Shown: piece after piece, positions 34,775 through 46,135 of the stretch | Position numbering within the stretch: position 1 is the first letter of the stretch | How the letters are laid out: the number at the start of each line of letters is the position of its first letter | Assembly: GCA_963854835.1 (NCBI GenBank) | Contig: OY978528.1 | Coordinates: 10,138,242 to 10,202,241, forward strand | Reading direction: 5' to 3' | Source: Megamerina dolium | Lineage: Eukaryota > Arthropoda > Insecta > Diptera > Megamerinidae | Length of the DNA: 64,000 nt | Program-made: the position numbers and the translations under genes | Notes under the pieces: model-generated | What the model was told of the DNA's origin: nothing | The model's database searches: none | The model's input: only the letters and a program-made list of their open reading frames with translations

Positions 34775-36999
34775 AATTGCTAAACCTCGCGACTTAAATA
34801 AATTGTGATGGAACATAGGGTATATCACATAATTTGAAGTTAGTTTGTGTGATTTGAATACTTATTGTGAGTTTCTCGGAATAGTAGAAAAATTCAATAA
34901 ATTTATAGTATTGATAAAAAAAAAAAAAATGTTTTACAATTATTATAAATTCTTTTAATTACAGTGAGCTAGGAAATGATTCGCTGTATTAATCGAAATG
35001 TGGCACAATATACGATTGAAATTGAAAGATCATTTTTTTGAATGTTTCTGATTGGCGGTGATTGTTCATATTGCTACTTGTTATCTTGGCCATCTAAATT
35101 TTTTCAGTACAATATTTGACGGTCCGAGTATATCAATTGATACACCAGAGACAACATTTAATTCTACAGGAACAACATTTGTTAAGCCATCCTCTGTTTG
35201 ACAGCGAAAATCATTCGCAGAAGTACTTTTTCCATGTTGTCTGATTATTTCTTTCGAAACTACTTCCACTTATATTCCTTAGGGGACTGTAGGAGCCCCA
35301 TTATCCCCTCTAGGATCCCCTAAGACTGTGTGTGTAACGGAAGAAGATATCTGCAGCTGCGACAAGAGTCAATTTTTCAAATACTCCACATTAATTTTTT
35401 AGATATTTAGCCCTCAGCCTTACGAAAGACAAATCTCATAGAGTTGCGGTTGTCAAATAGTTCGATATAAAAATACTTAGAATATTTTTATCATGAATAT
35501 TTTTCGTCATGTAGTTAATATTGTCAAATAATTTGATAAGAAATGACATAACAATATTTTCTGCATGAATAATTCCCATCTGCAACATTTCGAACTGCAT
35601 TATTCAAGAATACTGAGTGGCATCTCTTTGCGAGAAATATAGAGAGAAAGAGAGACCAGAATGAATAATATATTAATTGCTTCATCCCAACAATAATTTT
35701 TCAATTGTGTTTTTTTTTCGGACATTTGCGTATGGGTGTGTGTGTGTGTGTGCGTGAGTAAATACTCACAAGTATTTCGTATATGAATTTTCGAAGTTCA
35801 AGGTCAGTAAACTTGCTCGTTCAGCTCAGCAGCTCTATGCATCACAGCAAACACGATATATGCGTATATATTTTAGTTTATATACACATATACGCTTATA
35901 TATGTATATGTATATATTTAGTTTAAAATAACAGCAGGGGATCTATATATATATATATACATATATATATAGTTTTCATTTTATACACATGATAGATTCG
36001 TCAAATTATGATGAATACGCATCATTTATTTAGATACCATGCACAAGTTGAAAAGAGATCGCTTATGGGACTGAATTTAGAACGTGTCAAATACGACGAG
36101 AACAACAAGTAATAATAAATGATGAATTATATATGATGTTAATGATCATTATCATGATGATGATGATGATGATAATAATGATGATGATAATGATATTGCT
36201 AGATGAAAGTATATTACGCGTTGGTCGATATGCGTACATTGAAAAATGGAAGGTGTGTAGGTATACTGTCTAGGTACTTAGTGTGATGTGTGCAATGTAG
36301 TACAGTATTTACATATACATATATAATATAATATGTGTTAGTCAAATAAAAAATGAATTTCAATATAAATAAATATTTGCAATTATATATTTTACAAAAA
36401 TAGAAGATAACTTTAGAGCACCTCCACCACAATCACCATCAATTCCCATTTTCATCAATATTTGTACTAAATACATCAAATATTCAGAGTCAAAAAGTAC
36501 TAATTTGTCAAAAGTTCTCAAAATTATTCAATCTAGTGGAACCCGGTATCGTTACGTAATATAATAATGCCCGCATTTGCAAAGTGTCAGTCCAACGAAA
36601 ATAAGAAGAACGGAAGAGGTGCCGCGTTTACCTACGATGGAAGAAAAAAAAAAAAAAACATCACGAAGACTTATTAGTCAACTCTTTGACAATGCCTTAT
36701 CTCAATAAAATCGACTATTGCCGGTGACTCATAATTATAGATGAAATCTAAATCCATTGTTTAGCACCTGAGATGAAAGCATAGTCAAATTATTCGACGG
36801 GAAAGGGAAAACCGACTCCATAATAACTAGTTCGAAGACAGTTTCATTCTCTGTTCGATGTTATGGCATCAGTCTTCTGAAATGCGCATGGAATAATCCT
36901 TATTGATTTCAAAGTATACGAAAAAAATATTATCCCTCAGAGGATTTATACATTTCGTGAAAGTTTGGGGTTGGTTTTGCCTTAGTTGGGATGCATTTT
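34775..36999. other. AT-rich non-coding stretch, one unrecognised short frame
   Basis: A minus-strand frame at 35269-35081 (62 codons, with TNVVPVELNVVSGVSIDILG) has more even composition than its neighbours, but I do not recognise it and it has no family motif I can name. (GT)n at 35738-35752, (TA)n at about 35946-35970 and (GAT)n at 36155-36172 are present. Nothing else is supported. Confidence 0.5.
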
Positions 37000-37082
37000 G
37001 TTCCTTTCATCAAAAAATAAAATCAATTATGAAAATTGAAACCCTCAAAAAAAAAAAAAATATCCAGAATTTCCTCTAGGGG
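37000..37082 (+). repeat. Family B unit, left flank of a LINE insertion
   Basis: A poly-A stretch then TATCCAGAATTTCCTCTAGG parallels the family B phrase near 62870-62915 (poly-A, then TGTCCAGGAATTGC and TCTAGAG). The target-site copy CCTCTAGGGG is at 37073-37082. Confidence 0.5.
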
Positions 37083-37720
37083 CAACTCAGCCAACGGCTC
37101 CAAATTACTCTTGTTTGGGTTCCACGTCATAGGAACATTAAGCGGAACGAACGAGCAGACGAATTGGCTAGAGCATGTTCTGCACTTCTCACTACTGTTC
37201 CATTGCGGAATACAGATGGAAGCGGCTGACAACTTGTACCGTGTCAAAACAGACAAGGCTATATTATTCCCGTCGAAACATCACATGCAACACTGCGATT
37301 CTGACACATCATTAGAAGGTAGGAAAACATGCAGAGAGACTGAATTTTCCCTTTAATCCTTTCTGTCGCCAGCTGTCACGATGAGAATGAGTCAGAAAGC
37401 CTCGCTCATTACTTATGCGAATGTCCTGATTTGGCAAGAGCCAGAATCCGTTCTTTTGGCAAACCTTTTCTTCAAAGTATTGCCGAAATCTCAGATATTA
37501 AGATAAAAAGCATTTTGTTATTCTTGAATCTCACAAAGTGGTTGTAGCACTTTAACAGTTAGAATCTTATGGAAACTATGACAAGTTCCAACCTCTTCAA
37601 TATATCAAAATACAACATTTAAATACAACACTTAATGAGTATATGTGGTAGTAAAACGGTGCTAATCATTAATTAGATCTTTCGCGAAGAAAGCAATCAC
37701 TTCAACAACAACAACAACAA
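37083..37720 (+). pseudogene. RNase-H-bearing non-LTR retrotransposon, 5'-truncated 3' end with (CAA)n tail
   Basis: The sequence encodes the end of an RNase H domain followed by the C-terminal tail. About 37108-37200 reads ITLVWVPRHRNIK then NERADELARACSALL, where the D of ADELA is the last RNase H acidic residue. A TGA follows DGSG, further stops occur, and near 37370-37547 a frame reads SCHDENESESLAHYLCECPD (zinc-knuckle-like C/H spacing) and ARARIRSFGKPFLQ, ending LTKWL and TAG at 37545. The insert ends with six CAA units (37703-37720) and is bounded by CCTCTAGGGG (37073) and CCTCTAGTGGG (37721), a near-perfect target duplication. RNase H points to the I/R1/LOA group. It is nested in family B and is dead. 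Confidence 0.85.
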
Positions 37721-38015
37721 CCTCTAGTGGGATGACATATTTCACTGATACCAATGGATTTTTCTGTCACAATCTCCTCTATTCAAACTTTAGGGCGGCT
37801 CCCATAAAAAAAATTGATGTTTTTATAAAATTCACTAACGCTACTTTCGTTGCACTCATAGGTGAATATAATATATATGACCAATGCTCATTTATTTTGG
37901 TCACTCAACATTTTTGCTGAACATATTTACTCCAAATGATCACATAATTGCCCATAGATCACCCCTAAAGCAATGAAACGTTTGATCGAATCCCATGAAT
38001 TCATTCATCTCCACC
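37721..38015 (+). repeat. Tandem repeat family B, array 3
   Basis: Continues family B directly from the LINE junction: CCTCTAGTGGGATGACATAT, CACTGATACCAATGGATTTTTCTG, GGGCGGCTCCCATAAAAAA, TTTTTATAAAATTCACT, then AAATGATCACATAATTGCCC, ACCCCTAAAGCAATGAAACG and CATCTCCACCCCTTTTGTGG. Confidence 0.65.
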
Positions 38016-38732
38016 CCTTTTGTGGAGTACCCTACAAAGAGTCAAGGCGATCTGCCTTTCTTCTTTAAAAACTACTTTCAAGCCACTGAGCACAGTTGAA
38101 GGAACTTGTTTAACAAATGCTGCTGGTATCTTTAAGCATTGGAGCAAACGACTCTACTATGGAAGCTCATCTGAATTTACTATGAGAATTTAATAAAAGG
38201 CAACCGTGAATCTCCTCTCATTGATGTGATAGATTTGAGCCGTCTGAGAATGCTTCCGAGCAAAAGAAAATCTCCCATAAAAGAACATTGGCTATCATTT
38301 GAAATCGCCACTAATTTTATTAGGACCACATTTGGTCACATTTGGACCACATTTGGTTGGAAAGAAAGAATTCATCAGAGCTCTCAGAATCGAGAATTTT
38401 TTTTTACATCTATGTACATATATATCCAATCATTTGATTCGAAACAAAAAAAAAAAAAAAAAAAAATAAAAAAGAAACGCTTCACATTTCAAAAATGAAA
38501 AAGTCATCACAGCAAAAATAAAGCATACTAATTTTACATATGTAAACTACTAAAATATTCTAGCAAATACAAGATTTGATACGCATGCGCATCGTATCGA
38601 ATTTTTTGTCAAAGAAAACAAAAAAAAATATTATGTAAAATTATGAAATGTCAAAAAATAAGAAAAAAAAAAATGAAGTAAGACAGAAAAGAATCAAGAA
38701 TAAATGCATAAACAATTAGAAGAATAAATTTA
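38016..38732. other. No recognisable feature
   Basis: AT-rich with a poly-A at 38446-38466. The 90-codon frame at 38226-38498 ends in the poly-A and shows no motif. Confidence 0.55.
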
Positions 38733-38739
38733 TGTATAT

Positions 38740-38805
<66 letters not shown>

Positions 38806-38826
38806 AAATATATATATATATATATA
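38733..38826. repeat. (TA)n microsatellite, left of the Tc1-like element
   Basis: Nearly pure TA repeats with rare AAATA interruptions, ending exactly at the transposon's left tip. Confidence 0.95.
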
Positions 38827-40476
38827 CAGTGGCTCCCAGCTTATTTCGTACAGTGACAGTTTAAAAATTGCTGCAGTCGTAATTCCTAATATAGCAAAAA
38901 TTTGAACAAAATATAAATGCCATTTTTGAAAGGAAGGTTTGTTTTTTATTTTCCAAAATTTACTTTTTCAAAATTTTAGTGTTTGACACTATAAAAAAAT
39001 AAAATAAGAAAAAAATAGGAAAATTCATGTCACAGCTTATTTCGTACAGTCTCTTTAAGTTCAAACTAAAAACAAAGTAAGTTGATTTTAATATTTAGTT
39101 GACATCCCTTAGCGTTAATGACAGCCTGGAGTCTATTTGGCATTGAATCCACCAATTTTTGAGTGATGTCTGGTGTGATTTTTTTCCATTCCTCCATTAG
39201 TACCTTCTTTAGGTCTTGCTTATTAGAAATCTTGTGTGTTCTTATTTTATTGTCCAAAATAGACCAAAGATTTTCAATCACATTCATGTCAGATGACTGT
39301 GGTGGTGGAGACATCAAGTGTGGGCAGTTCCAAATAAGCCAAGATTGCAAATCCCAGATTTATGTTTTGGGTCATTATCTTGGTAGTACCGAAATTCTTC
39401 CCGCAAACCCAGTTTGTCTGCACTTTGAATTAAATTGTTTTTCAGAATCTCGAGGTACTTCATTTTGTCCATTGTTCCCTCAATAAAAACCAATTCACCT
39501 ACTCCGGCTGCTGACATACAGGCCCAAACCATCACGCTACCGCCACCATGCTTCACTGTGGGCTTAAGGTTCTCCTTGTTTAGCTCGGTATTCGCTTTAC
39601 GCCAAACATATGACATTCCGTCCGAGCCAAAAATATTAAACTTAGACTCATCCGCGAAAATAACGGTATTCCAGAACGCAGGAGTCTTAATAATATGCTC
39701 TTTGGCGAAGTCAAGTCGGCGTTGTATATTCATTTTTGAAATGAATGGTTTCTTTCGGGCTACTCTACCGTTCAAGTCATGATTGCGCAGCACACGTCGG
39801 ACAGTTTCAGCACTGGATGATTTTCCTATTTCACGCTGAACCTCTGCAGCCAACTTCGGAGCGGATAACTTTGGATTTTTCTTAATTTTTCGTACAATAT
39901 AACTCTCGTCTGAAGCGTTGAAAATCTTATTAGGTGCTTCTCTGCCCTTGTTCTCCAACCGATTTTCGCGAACGAAGCGTTGAATGATGTATTGGACAGT
40001 TGAGGCACTTAAATTTGTCATTTCAGCAATTTTTCGCACACTCTGACCTTTCCTAAAATGGTTAATTACCAGTTTACGCTGTTCCATCGTTGTACGACGA
40101 CCCATAACGCTAAATGTTTAATTTACAGCACTTTAACTATTTAAAATAATAATAATAAAAATTGTTATAATAGTTAAAAAGGTCCAAAAACTCATACAAT
40201 TCAAAAAAACTTTGTAACTGCGCGGCAGAATGAAACTTACTTACATTGAAGTTTGTGTACGAAATAAGATGTGAGCTGAAAATCAGCTGATCAATAGTTT
40301 TTCTCTCTTGCATAACAAAAAGAAAAATTTTTGGGGTTCCCCGTTTTCTTATTAGGTTTACTAAACACATACACAGACATCTACATTCAAAACTTATCGA
40401 TAAGTTTTTTAGTTTCGATGTTACAGCCATGTACATAAAAATATATACACTGTACGAAATAAGCTGTGAGCCACTG
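38827..40476 (-). mobile_element. Tc1-like DNA transposon, full length
   Basis: The left end CAGTGGCTCCCAGCTTATTT (38827) and the right end, read inward on the minus strand from 40476, CAGTGGCTCACAGCTTATTT, match for 29 bp with one mismatch. TA lies directly outside both ends (38825-38826 and 40477-40478). A second, internal copy of the repeat core is present on each side: CACAGCTTATTTCGTACAGT at 39031-39050 and its inverse GTACGAAATAAGATGTGAG at 40257-40275, an IR/DR layout like that of some Tc1 elements with paired transposase sites. Length 1650 bp. It carries one minus-strand transposase gene. Insertion is in a (TA)n tract, in line with the TA target preference. Confidence 0.96.
39066..40105 (-). 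pseudogene. Tc1-like transposase, DD34E, one frameshift
   Basis: Frame 1 runs 40105 to 39314: ATG, MGRRTTMEQRKLVINHF, a paired-type helix-turn-helix (about residues 10-45, KGQSVRKIAEMT.LSASTV), a second DNA-binding helix region (about 62-115), VIFADESKFNIFG with catalytic D152, GGGSVMVWACMSAAG, and YYQDNDPKHKS with catalytic D243. The frame is then lost. Frame 2 (from about 39350 to the stop at 39066) has QSWLIWNCPH, PPPQSSDMNVIENLW with the catalytic E, and the C-terminal tail. 101 nt separate the D243 and E codons, one fewer than the 102 of a 34-residue spacing, so a single missing nucleotide near 39351-39353 explains the break. Total length, about 347 codons, is normal for Tc1 transposases. 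No other lesion is visible. Confidence 0.95.
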
Positions 40477-40757
<281 letters not shown>

Positions 40758-40761
<4 letters not shown>

Positions 40762-41459
40762 AATTACAATTTATAAAAACAAAAAGAAAAAAATAAAATA
40801 ATTAATAAAATTCTGACCAAATTGATAACAGCCAATTGAGGCATAGAAACAGAAAGTTGATAAACAACTTTTTCCCTTTTCAATCTGTTTTTTTGTTTTT
40901 CTTTCACAATTTATCATAAAATACATAGTTTCTATACATTTCTAATTAATTTCTTATTTTCTCGTGGCTTCTTTCAGTTTCTTAGCTTGCTGTAATCATA
41001 TATGAAATTACATAACTTTCTAGAAGATCAGTTCAAATCCATATTTGATAAGCTATTTTATATGAAAAATAAAGCGATTGCATGATTCCAGGTTAGTTTG
41101 CCCTTGAGAGTCCTATGAGCTCAAATCAACTAAATACAAATGAGCGAGCTCATCAATGTTTATTTTCTCTTTCTTGAAGTCTCTAAAATTTTGACCGAAT
41201 ATTCAATATTATTTATCTTAGACTTTCCTAATAGATTAAAGCAGCATAACCTTTTATTTGTCGTAGATTTTGTTACCATTCTTTTTGTCGTTTCAACAAG
41301 CCACTCGGCCAAAGGGTTAATTGAATGTGCTCCCTTTGTTGGTTAATCCCATAAGTAGAGGGGACAGATATAGAAAAGTCACAACCTTAGTTGATATAGT
41401 CATCTGATAGGCAAAACTGATGTAATTTTAAAAGGATTGAGTTTAAAAATGATACATAA
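40758..41459. other. AT-rich non-coding stretch
   Basis: No gene is supported. The 68-codon frame at 41140-41346 has no recognised motif. Confidence 0.5.
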
Positions 41460-42300
41460 TACTAATGAATAGATGAGTTTTCCACCGAAAATATATTAAT
41501 TTCGAGCTGAAAATCAGTATATAATGTTACTTTCATTATAGCACTGATTTCTAAGAAAATGGGCGTAATCGAATAAAAGCTACACATACCTTCCATATAA
41601 AAATATGCTTTGAAATGTATTTTTTTACACTTTTTGCACAAAAATATAAAACTATCAAGGGGAAATGTGATAATTAAGAATATATTTGTTAATGAATGGA
41701 CAGGTTGTGAATATAAATGAAATCGGATGAAAATGACACCTAGCTTCCATACAAAATTATGCTTCCGTATGCACGTTTTCACAGTTTACGCACGAAAATA
41801 TTAAGTTATACATATGAAATTTAGTACATACTATTATTTTTACCAAGTAATAGACATAATCAAAAATGTTCTGAATTGGATAAAAACCACGCCTACCTCC
41901 CATACAAAATTATGCTTCCGTATGTATATTTTCATACTTTACGCACGAAAATATTAAGTTATCAAGCGGAAATTTGATAATTACGAATATATTTGCTAAT
42001 GAAATAATGTGTTTAAATATAAATGAAATCGGATGAAAACCACGCCTAGCTCCCATACAAAAGTATGCTTCCGTATGTACATTTTCATACTTTATGCATG
42101 AAAATATTAAGTTATACATATGAAATTTAGTACATTCTATTATTTTTACTAACTAATATACATATTTGAATATGGTATGAATTTGATCAAAAACACACCT
42201 ACCTCCCATACAAATTTATTCTTTTGCGTGTATATTTTCACACGTTACGCACGAAAATACAAAGCTATCAATCTGAAACATGAAATATTTGAAAATATTA
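41460..42300 (-). repeat. 153-bp tandem repeat family A, array 2 (inverted)
   Basis: CCATACAAA anchors occur at 41747, 41899, 42053 and 42206, spaced 152-154 bp, and a more diverged unit lies at about 41590. Units read ACCACGCCTACCTCCCATAC, ATTATGCTTCCGTATG, TTTTCATACTTTACGCACG and AAATATTAAGTTAT, the reverse complement of the motifs of the array at 16160-17010. Open frames at 41462-41782 and 41910-42119 are repeat products. Confidence 0.85.
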
Positions 42301-44090
42301 CGAATTCATTGCAAATCACGAGTATTTTTTAAACAAAATCCGATTATTTTTTATGCTTTCGAATGGAAGCAAAACCTATCTTTCTGACATGGCCTAGGGT
42401 ATCTGGGTTATTACCGAGGTTATACTTTCAAAATTTGATTGCTTTGTATCTATTTTTGAATATATATTAAAAAGTTTGTTTAGTACAAAAAAAAATTGTA
42501 AAACTTCACTTCAGCGACTTTGTCAAATATCTACTTACTCTCACTTATTGTTGAATAGTTATGTATGTCATAACTTTGAGAGTTGCTTATATAAACATGT
42601 AAAATACATCTTTTGTCTTATTTGTGTCTACTTAGGTAAAGGTAAAATCAAAAATTTCTTTCAGTTTCGTCGTGCTAGCAAACAAATGATGTTTAGGGCA
42701 AACAATGTGTGTGTGCCTTTTTTGATTTTCTCTGTTGTTATTGTTGTTGTTAGAGCATTATCACACTATGGAATTATCTAAAGGTCATTTGTTACATATT
42801 TTGTTGGTACACTCATTATATTTATTCTTTATTTCAACATTTGTTGCGTTTGGTTCTAGAGAAAAAAACAAAACCGGTTTGCTCTTTGTATTCTACATTT
42901 TCGTCCACAGAAATTATATGAATTTTTTCTTCTATTAGAATATCATTTTTTTGTTGATAATTCCATTAACGAGATATATTATTTACTTTCTTTTCATTTG
43001 CTTCTTCTAATCGTTGTTTGCCCGCATCACACACACACAGAATCCCGTCCATTTCCCTTCAAAAGTGCCTATATAAAAACTAAATAGTCGGTCAATTAGT
43101 TAGTCAGTCAGTCAGTCAGTCAGTCGGTAAGTCAAATCAGTCAATTGGTTAGTCAGCTGTCAATTAGAAGATTGTTTCTCATATAGAATATTCGTGGAGC
43201 ATGTGTGGGTTGAATGTCGATACATGTGTAGAATGTCAAAATAGCTCAGCTCTGTCTTAGAAATAGCGATGAATAAAAGAAAGCAAACAACAATATATAA
43301 TCATATACTAATAGTACATATCCGCCTAAGATAATAAAAATGAACAAAAAAAAAAAAAAAATAAAAATTTTCGTTGAAGATTTTTTTTCATTTCATTTCT
43401 TTCCAAAAACCAAATATGATGCAGTAGAAATGGGTTAATGGGTTCATTTATCATATAATACGATGATTATGTATAAAATTAACTATTGTATATTCTTTCG
43501 GTTGCTTCTGCTGAAGGTTAAGTTCATGAACGATGCTTATTGTGGGGGAAATATTTGATTGCATTTAACCCTAAAAGGAATTTTTTCAAAAATTGTAGAA
43601 AAACAAAAAATGAAAACATTAATTTTAATAGTTGATGATGATAATAATCATAAAGATTAGAATGATTGTGATGCCATGCAATGAAAAGTGAATATAAATT
43701 ATGTAAGAGGAAGGAGAGGCAGAATTACAAAAGAAAAGGGTTAAGAAGATGATGTTTTACAAAAAATTTACTTTGGTTTTGATTGATTTTCTTATTAACA
43801 AACATCTGAATAATTTATTAGTAATTATTTGGTTAAATTGTTTTCAAGTAATGTTCTCTCGAAGATGTTAAGTAAAAGCTTTGAGATAATACAAAATAAA
43901 AGGGCATTCAGCCGAGAATATTCAATAAAAAATTCTAAATCGTCCATAATTTTCCCCATGTCAAATTTTCTCCATTTCCCCATTCTTCCCATAAATTTTT
44001 CTGAACATTCTTACCCCATTATAGGAACTCCACTTTGAAATTTTCAGTATAATATTAGCAGTATAATATAACTCCACAAGTTAAAAGGTT
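42301..44090. other. Non-coding stretch with one candidate core promoter
   Basis: No coding gene is supported. A TATA/Inr arrangement near 43069 is listed separately. Poly-A at 43348-43364. Frames at 42476-42938 and 43829-44038 show no motif. Confidence 0.5.
43069..43125 (+). promoter_or_regulatory. Candidate core promoter: TATA box and Inr-like (AGTC)n
   Basis: TATATAAA at 43070-43077 is followed by TTAGTCAGTCAGTC at 43100. An A at 43102 or 43106 would put the TATA box at about -32 or -36, close to the usual fly spacing. Repeated TCAGTC words fit the fly initiator consensus. CGGTAAGTC at 43125-43133 resembles a 5' splice donor but would leave an exon of only about 24 nt. The AGTC repeat alone could produce the Inr matches, so the call is tentative. 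Confidence 0.3.
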
Positions 44091-44708
44091 GTGAAACTTC
44101 GCCGCACGCCGCTACATTCCGCCGCACTCCGCCGTACGATGCGCACTCTGCCACACGTCGCCGCACTCCGCCGCACTTCGCCGCATGTCGCCGCTCTTTG
44201 CCGCATGTATACGCATGGTACCGCGGTTCGACGCATATCGCCGGATGTCGCCGCACAACGCCGCAGGTCGACGCATGGTACCGCAGTCCGACGCATGTCG
44301 ACGAATGGAACCGCGGTTCGACGCATACCGCCGCACTTCGCCGGATGTCGCCGCACTACGCCGCAGTTCGACGCATGTCGACGCATGGTACCGCAGTTCG
44401 ACGCATAACGCCGCACTTCGCCGGATGTCGCCGCAGTCCGCCGCAGGTCGACGCATGGTACCGCAGTTCGACGCATATCGACGCACTTCGCAGCACTTCG
44501 CTGCATGTCGACGCATGGTAACGAGGTTCGACGCAAATCGCCGCACTTCGCCGCACTACGTCGCATGTCGACGCATGGTACCGCGGTTCAACGCATGGTA
44601 CCGCGGTTCGACGCATATCGCCACACTTCGACGCATATCGCCACACTTCGACGCATATCGCCACACTTCGACGCATATCGCCACACTTCGACGCATGTCG
44701 CCGCACCG
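44091..44708. repeat. CpG-rich minisatellite with 10-bp period
   Basis: About 60 ten-base units of the form CGMCGCAYNT, e.g. CGCCGCACTT, CGCCGGATGT, CGACGCATGG, TACCGCGGTT, CGACGCATAT. The last part is a clean 20-bp dimer (CGACGCATATCGCCACACTT) repeated four times. Because stop codons cannot form easily from CG-rich units, long frames are open on both strands (44081-44566 minus, 161 codons; 44185-44739 plus, 184 codons) with repeating RRSAA/RRTA and FDAYRR peptides; these are artefacts. It is an isolated GC- and CpG-rich island in very AT-rich DNA. Confidence 0.95.
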
Positions 44709-44768
44709 CCGAATTGTAGATACATATATATATATATAAGATTGCAGAACTTACAACAGAAGTTACAG

Positions 44769-44825
44769 AACATCTGACCGAAATGAATGTACCTTGCATA
44801 TTACATTATGCAGGGTATAAAAATA
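44769..44825 (-). mobile_element. DINE-1-like 5' terminus, inverted copy
   Basis: The reverse complement, starting TTTTTATACCCTGCATAAT and continuing through TTCATTTCGGTCAGATGTT, matches 46957-47013 at about 93%. The TATACC...GGTATA inverted pair at the tip is partly preserved. The adjacent minisatellite occupies the position where the element body would be. Confidence 0.7.
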
Positions 44826-45290
44826 AGTGGCATTAAATTATCGAACAGATTAAAACAAAAACAAACAAAAAAACTCATTCCAATAATATTTCTTTCTTTT
44901 ATTTTGGTTTAAAGTAGTCAAGCCCTTTAAAAAACACCCGTTATAATGCACTAGGTCATCCAATTCTTTCACAATTCCTATACTAACGAAGAGAGTAAAT
45001 TAAAATTGAGATCCTACATTCCATGCTTTAAAAATAGCATTGAATTTTAGTATTGTAGTGTAAGGAATAAATTTCGTTTCGGGCCTACCGATACTGTTAG
45101 TGTTTAGAATTTGACTTGGAAAATTTACACTATCGCGTCTCATTTCCTTCATACAAATTTTGATCGTTTACAAATCTTTGGCACATTTTATGGGAACCTC
45201 TATAACAAATACTCGCACCTAAAAATATGCTAAATTTATGTATGTCGCTTGACGTGTTCGTATTAGATTTTGATTTTCATTTTGGATTTT
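44826..45290. other. No recognisable feature
   Basis: AT-rich sequence between the inverted terminus and the palindromic repeats. I see nothing in it. Confidence 0.5.
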
Positions 45291-45688
45291 TGATTTCGCT
45301 TCGTTTTTTCATTTAGGGGTTTTTTCGTTTTAAGGATATGTCATTTGATCTTCGTGGTTTTAAATTTCCGCTTAGCGTTTTTTAATTTTCATGTAGCGAA
45401 TTTTATCCAAAAATGCTTAACAAAAATATAAAACGGCAAAACAAAAATCAAAAAAGCTAAGCGAAAACTTAAAATCGCTAAAAAATTAAATTAAAAAACG
45501 CTTCGCGATCTATTTTAATTTTCATATTTGTTATTTTAGCGTTTTTTAGTTTTCGTTTAGCGAATTTTACTTTTAGCGTAGCGTATATAACTTTTCACGT
45601 AGCGTAGCGAATATTGATTTACGCTTTGTTGCAGCTCGACGCATTTCACCGCAATTCGACGCATGTCGTTATGCGTAGAGAATATCGA
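45291..45688 (+). repeat. Degenerate flank of the 21-bp palindromic array
   Basis: Irregular words such as CGCTTAGCG, CGTAGCGAATTT, TTTTAATTTTCGTTTAGCG and GATTTTCATTTT, i.e. diverged versions of the array core. At 45636-45665 a few 10-bp minisatellite units (CGACGCATTT, CACCGCAATT) are embedded. Confidence 0.75.
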
Positions 45689-46135
45689 CTCTCGCGTAGC
45701 GAATATTGATTTTCGCGTAGCGAATATTGATTTTCGCGTAGCGAATATTGATTTTCGCGTAGCGAATATTGATTTTCGCGTAGCGAATATTGATTTTCGC
45801 GTAGCGAATATTGATTTTCGCGTAGCGAATATTGATTTTCGCTTAGCGAATATTGATTTTCGCGTAGCGAATATTGATTTTCGCTTAGCGAATATTGATT
45901 TTCGCGTAGCGAATATTGATTTTCGCGTAGCGAATATTGATTTTCGCGTAGCGAATATTGATTTTCGCGTAGCGAATATTGATTTTCGCGTAGCGAATAT
46001 TGATTTTCGCGTAGCGAATATTGATTTTCGCGTAGCGAATATCGGCTTTCGCGTAGCGAATATTGATTTTTGCATAGCGAATATTGGTTTTCGGGTAGCG
46101 AGTATTGATTTTGGCCTGGCGAATATTAATTATCG
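45689..46135 (+). repeat. 21-bp tandem array with internal palindrome TTCGC-GTA-GCGAA
   Basis: About 21 near-identical units, each TTCGC-GTA-GCGAA followed by TATTGATT. Two units at about 45841 and 45883 have CTTAG in place of CGTAG; the last few diverge. The 5-bp arms with 3-nt loop are maintained even in many variants. Since 21 is a multiple of three, both strands stay open for 172 codons (45663-46181 plus, VANIDFR; 46075-45557 minus, SIFATRK). With no start context, no flanking exon and a minisatellite neighbour, I do not regard these as proteins. Confidence 0.95.

Noticed and set aside
39163..39782. Plus-strand open frames over the Tc1-like transposase
   Set aside because: Antisense to the clearly recognisable minus-strand transposase.
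44081..44739. Long overlapping open frames on both strands with Arg/Ala-rich repeats
   Set aside because: They arise because CG-rich 10-bp units seldom make stop codons; six frames are all similarly open and none has gene context.
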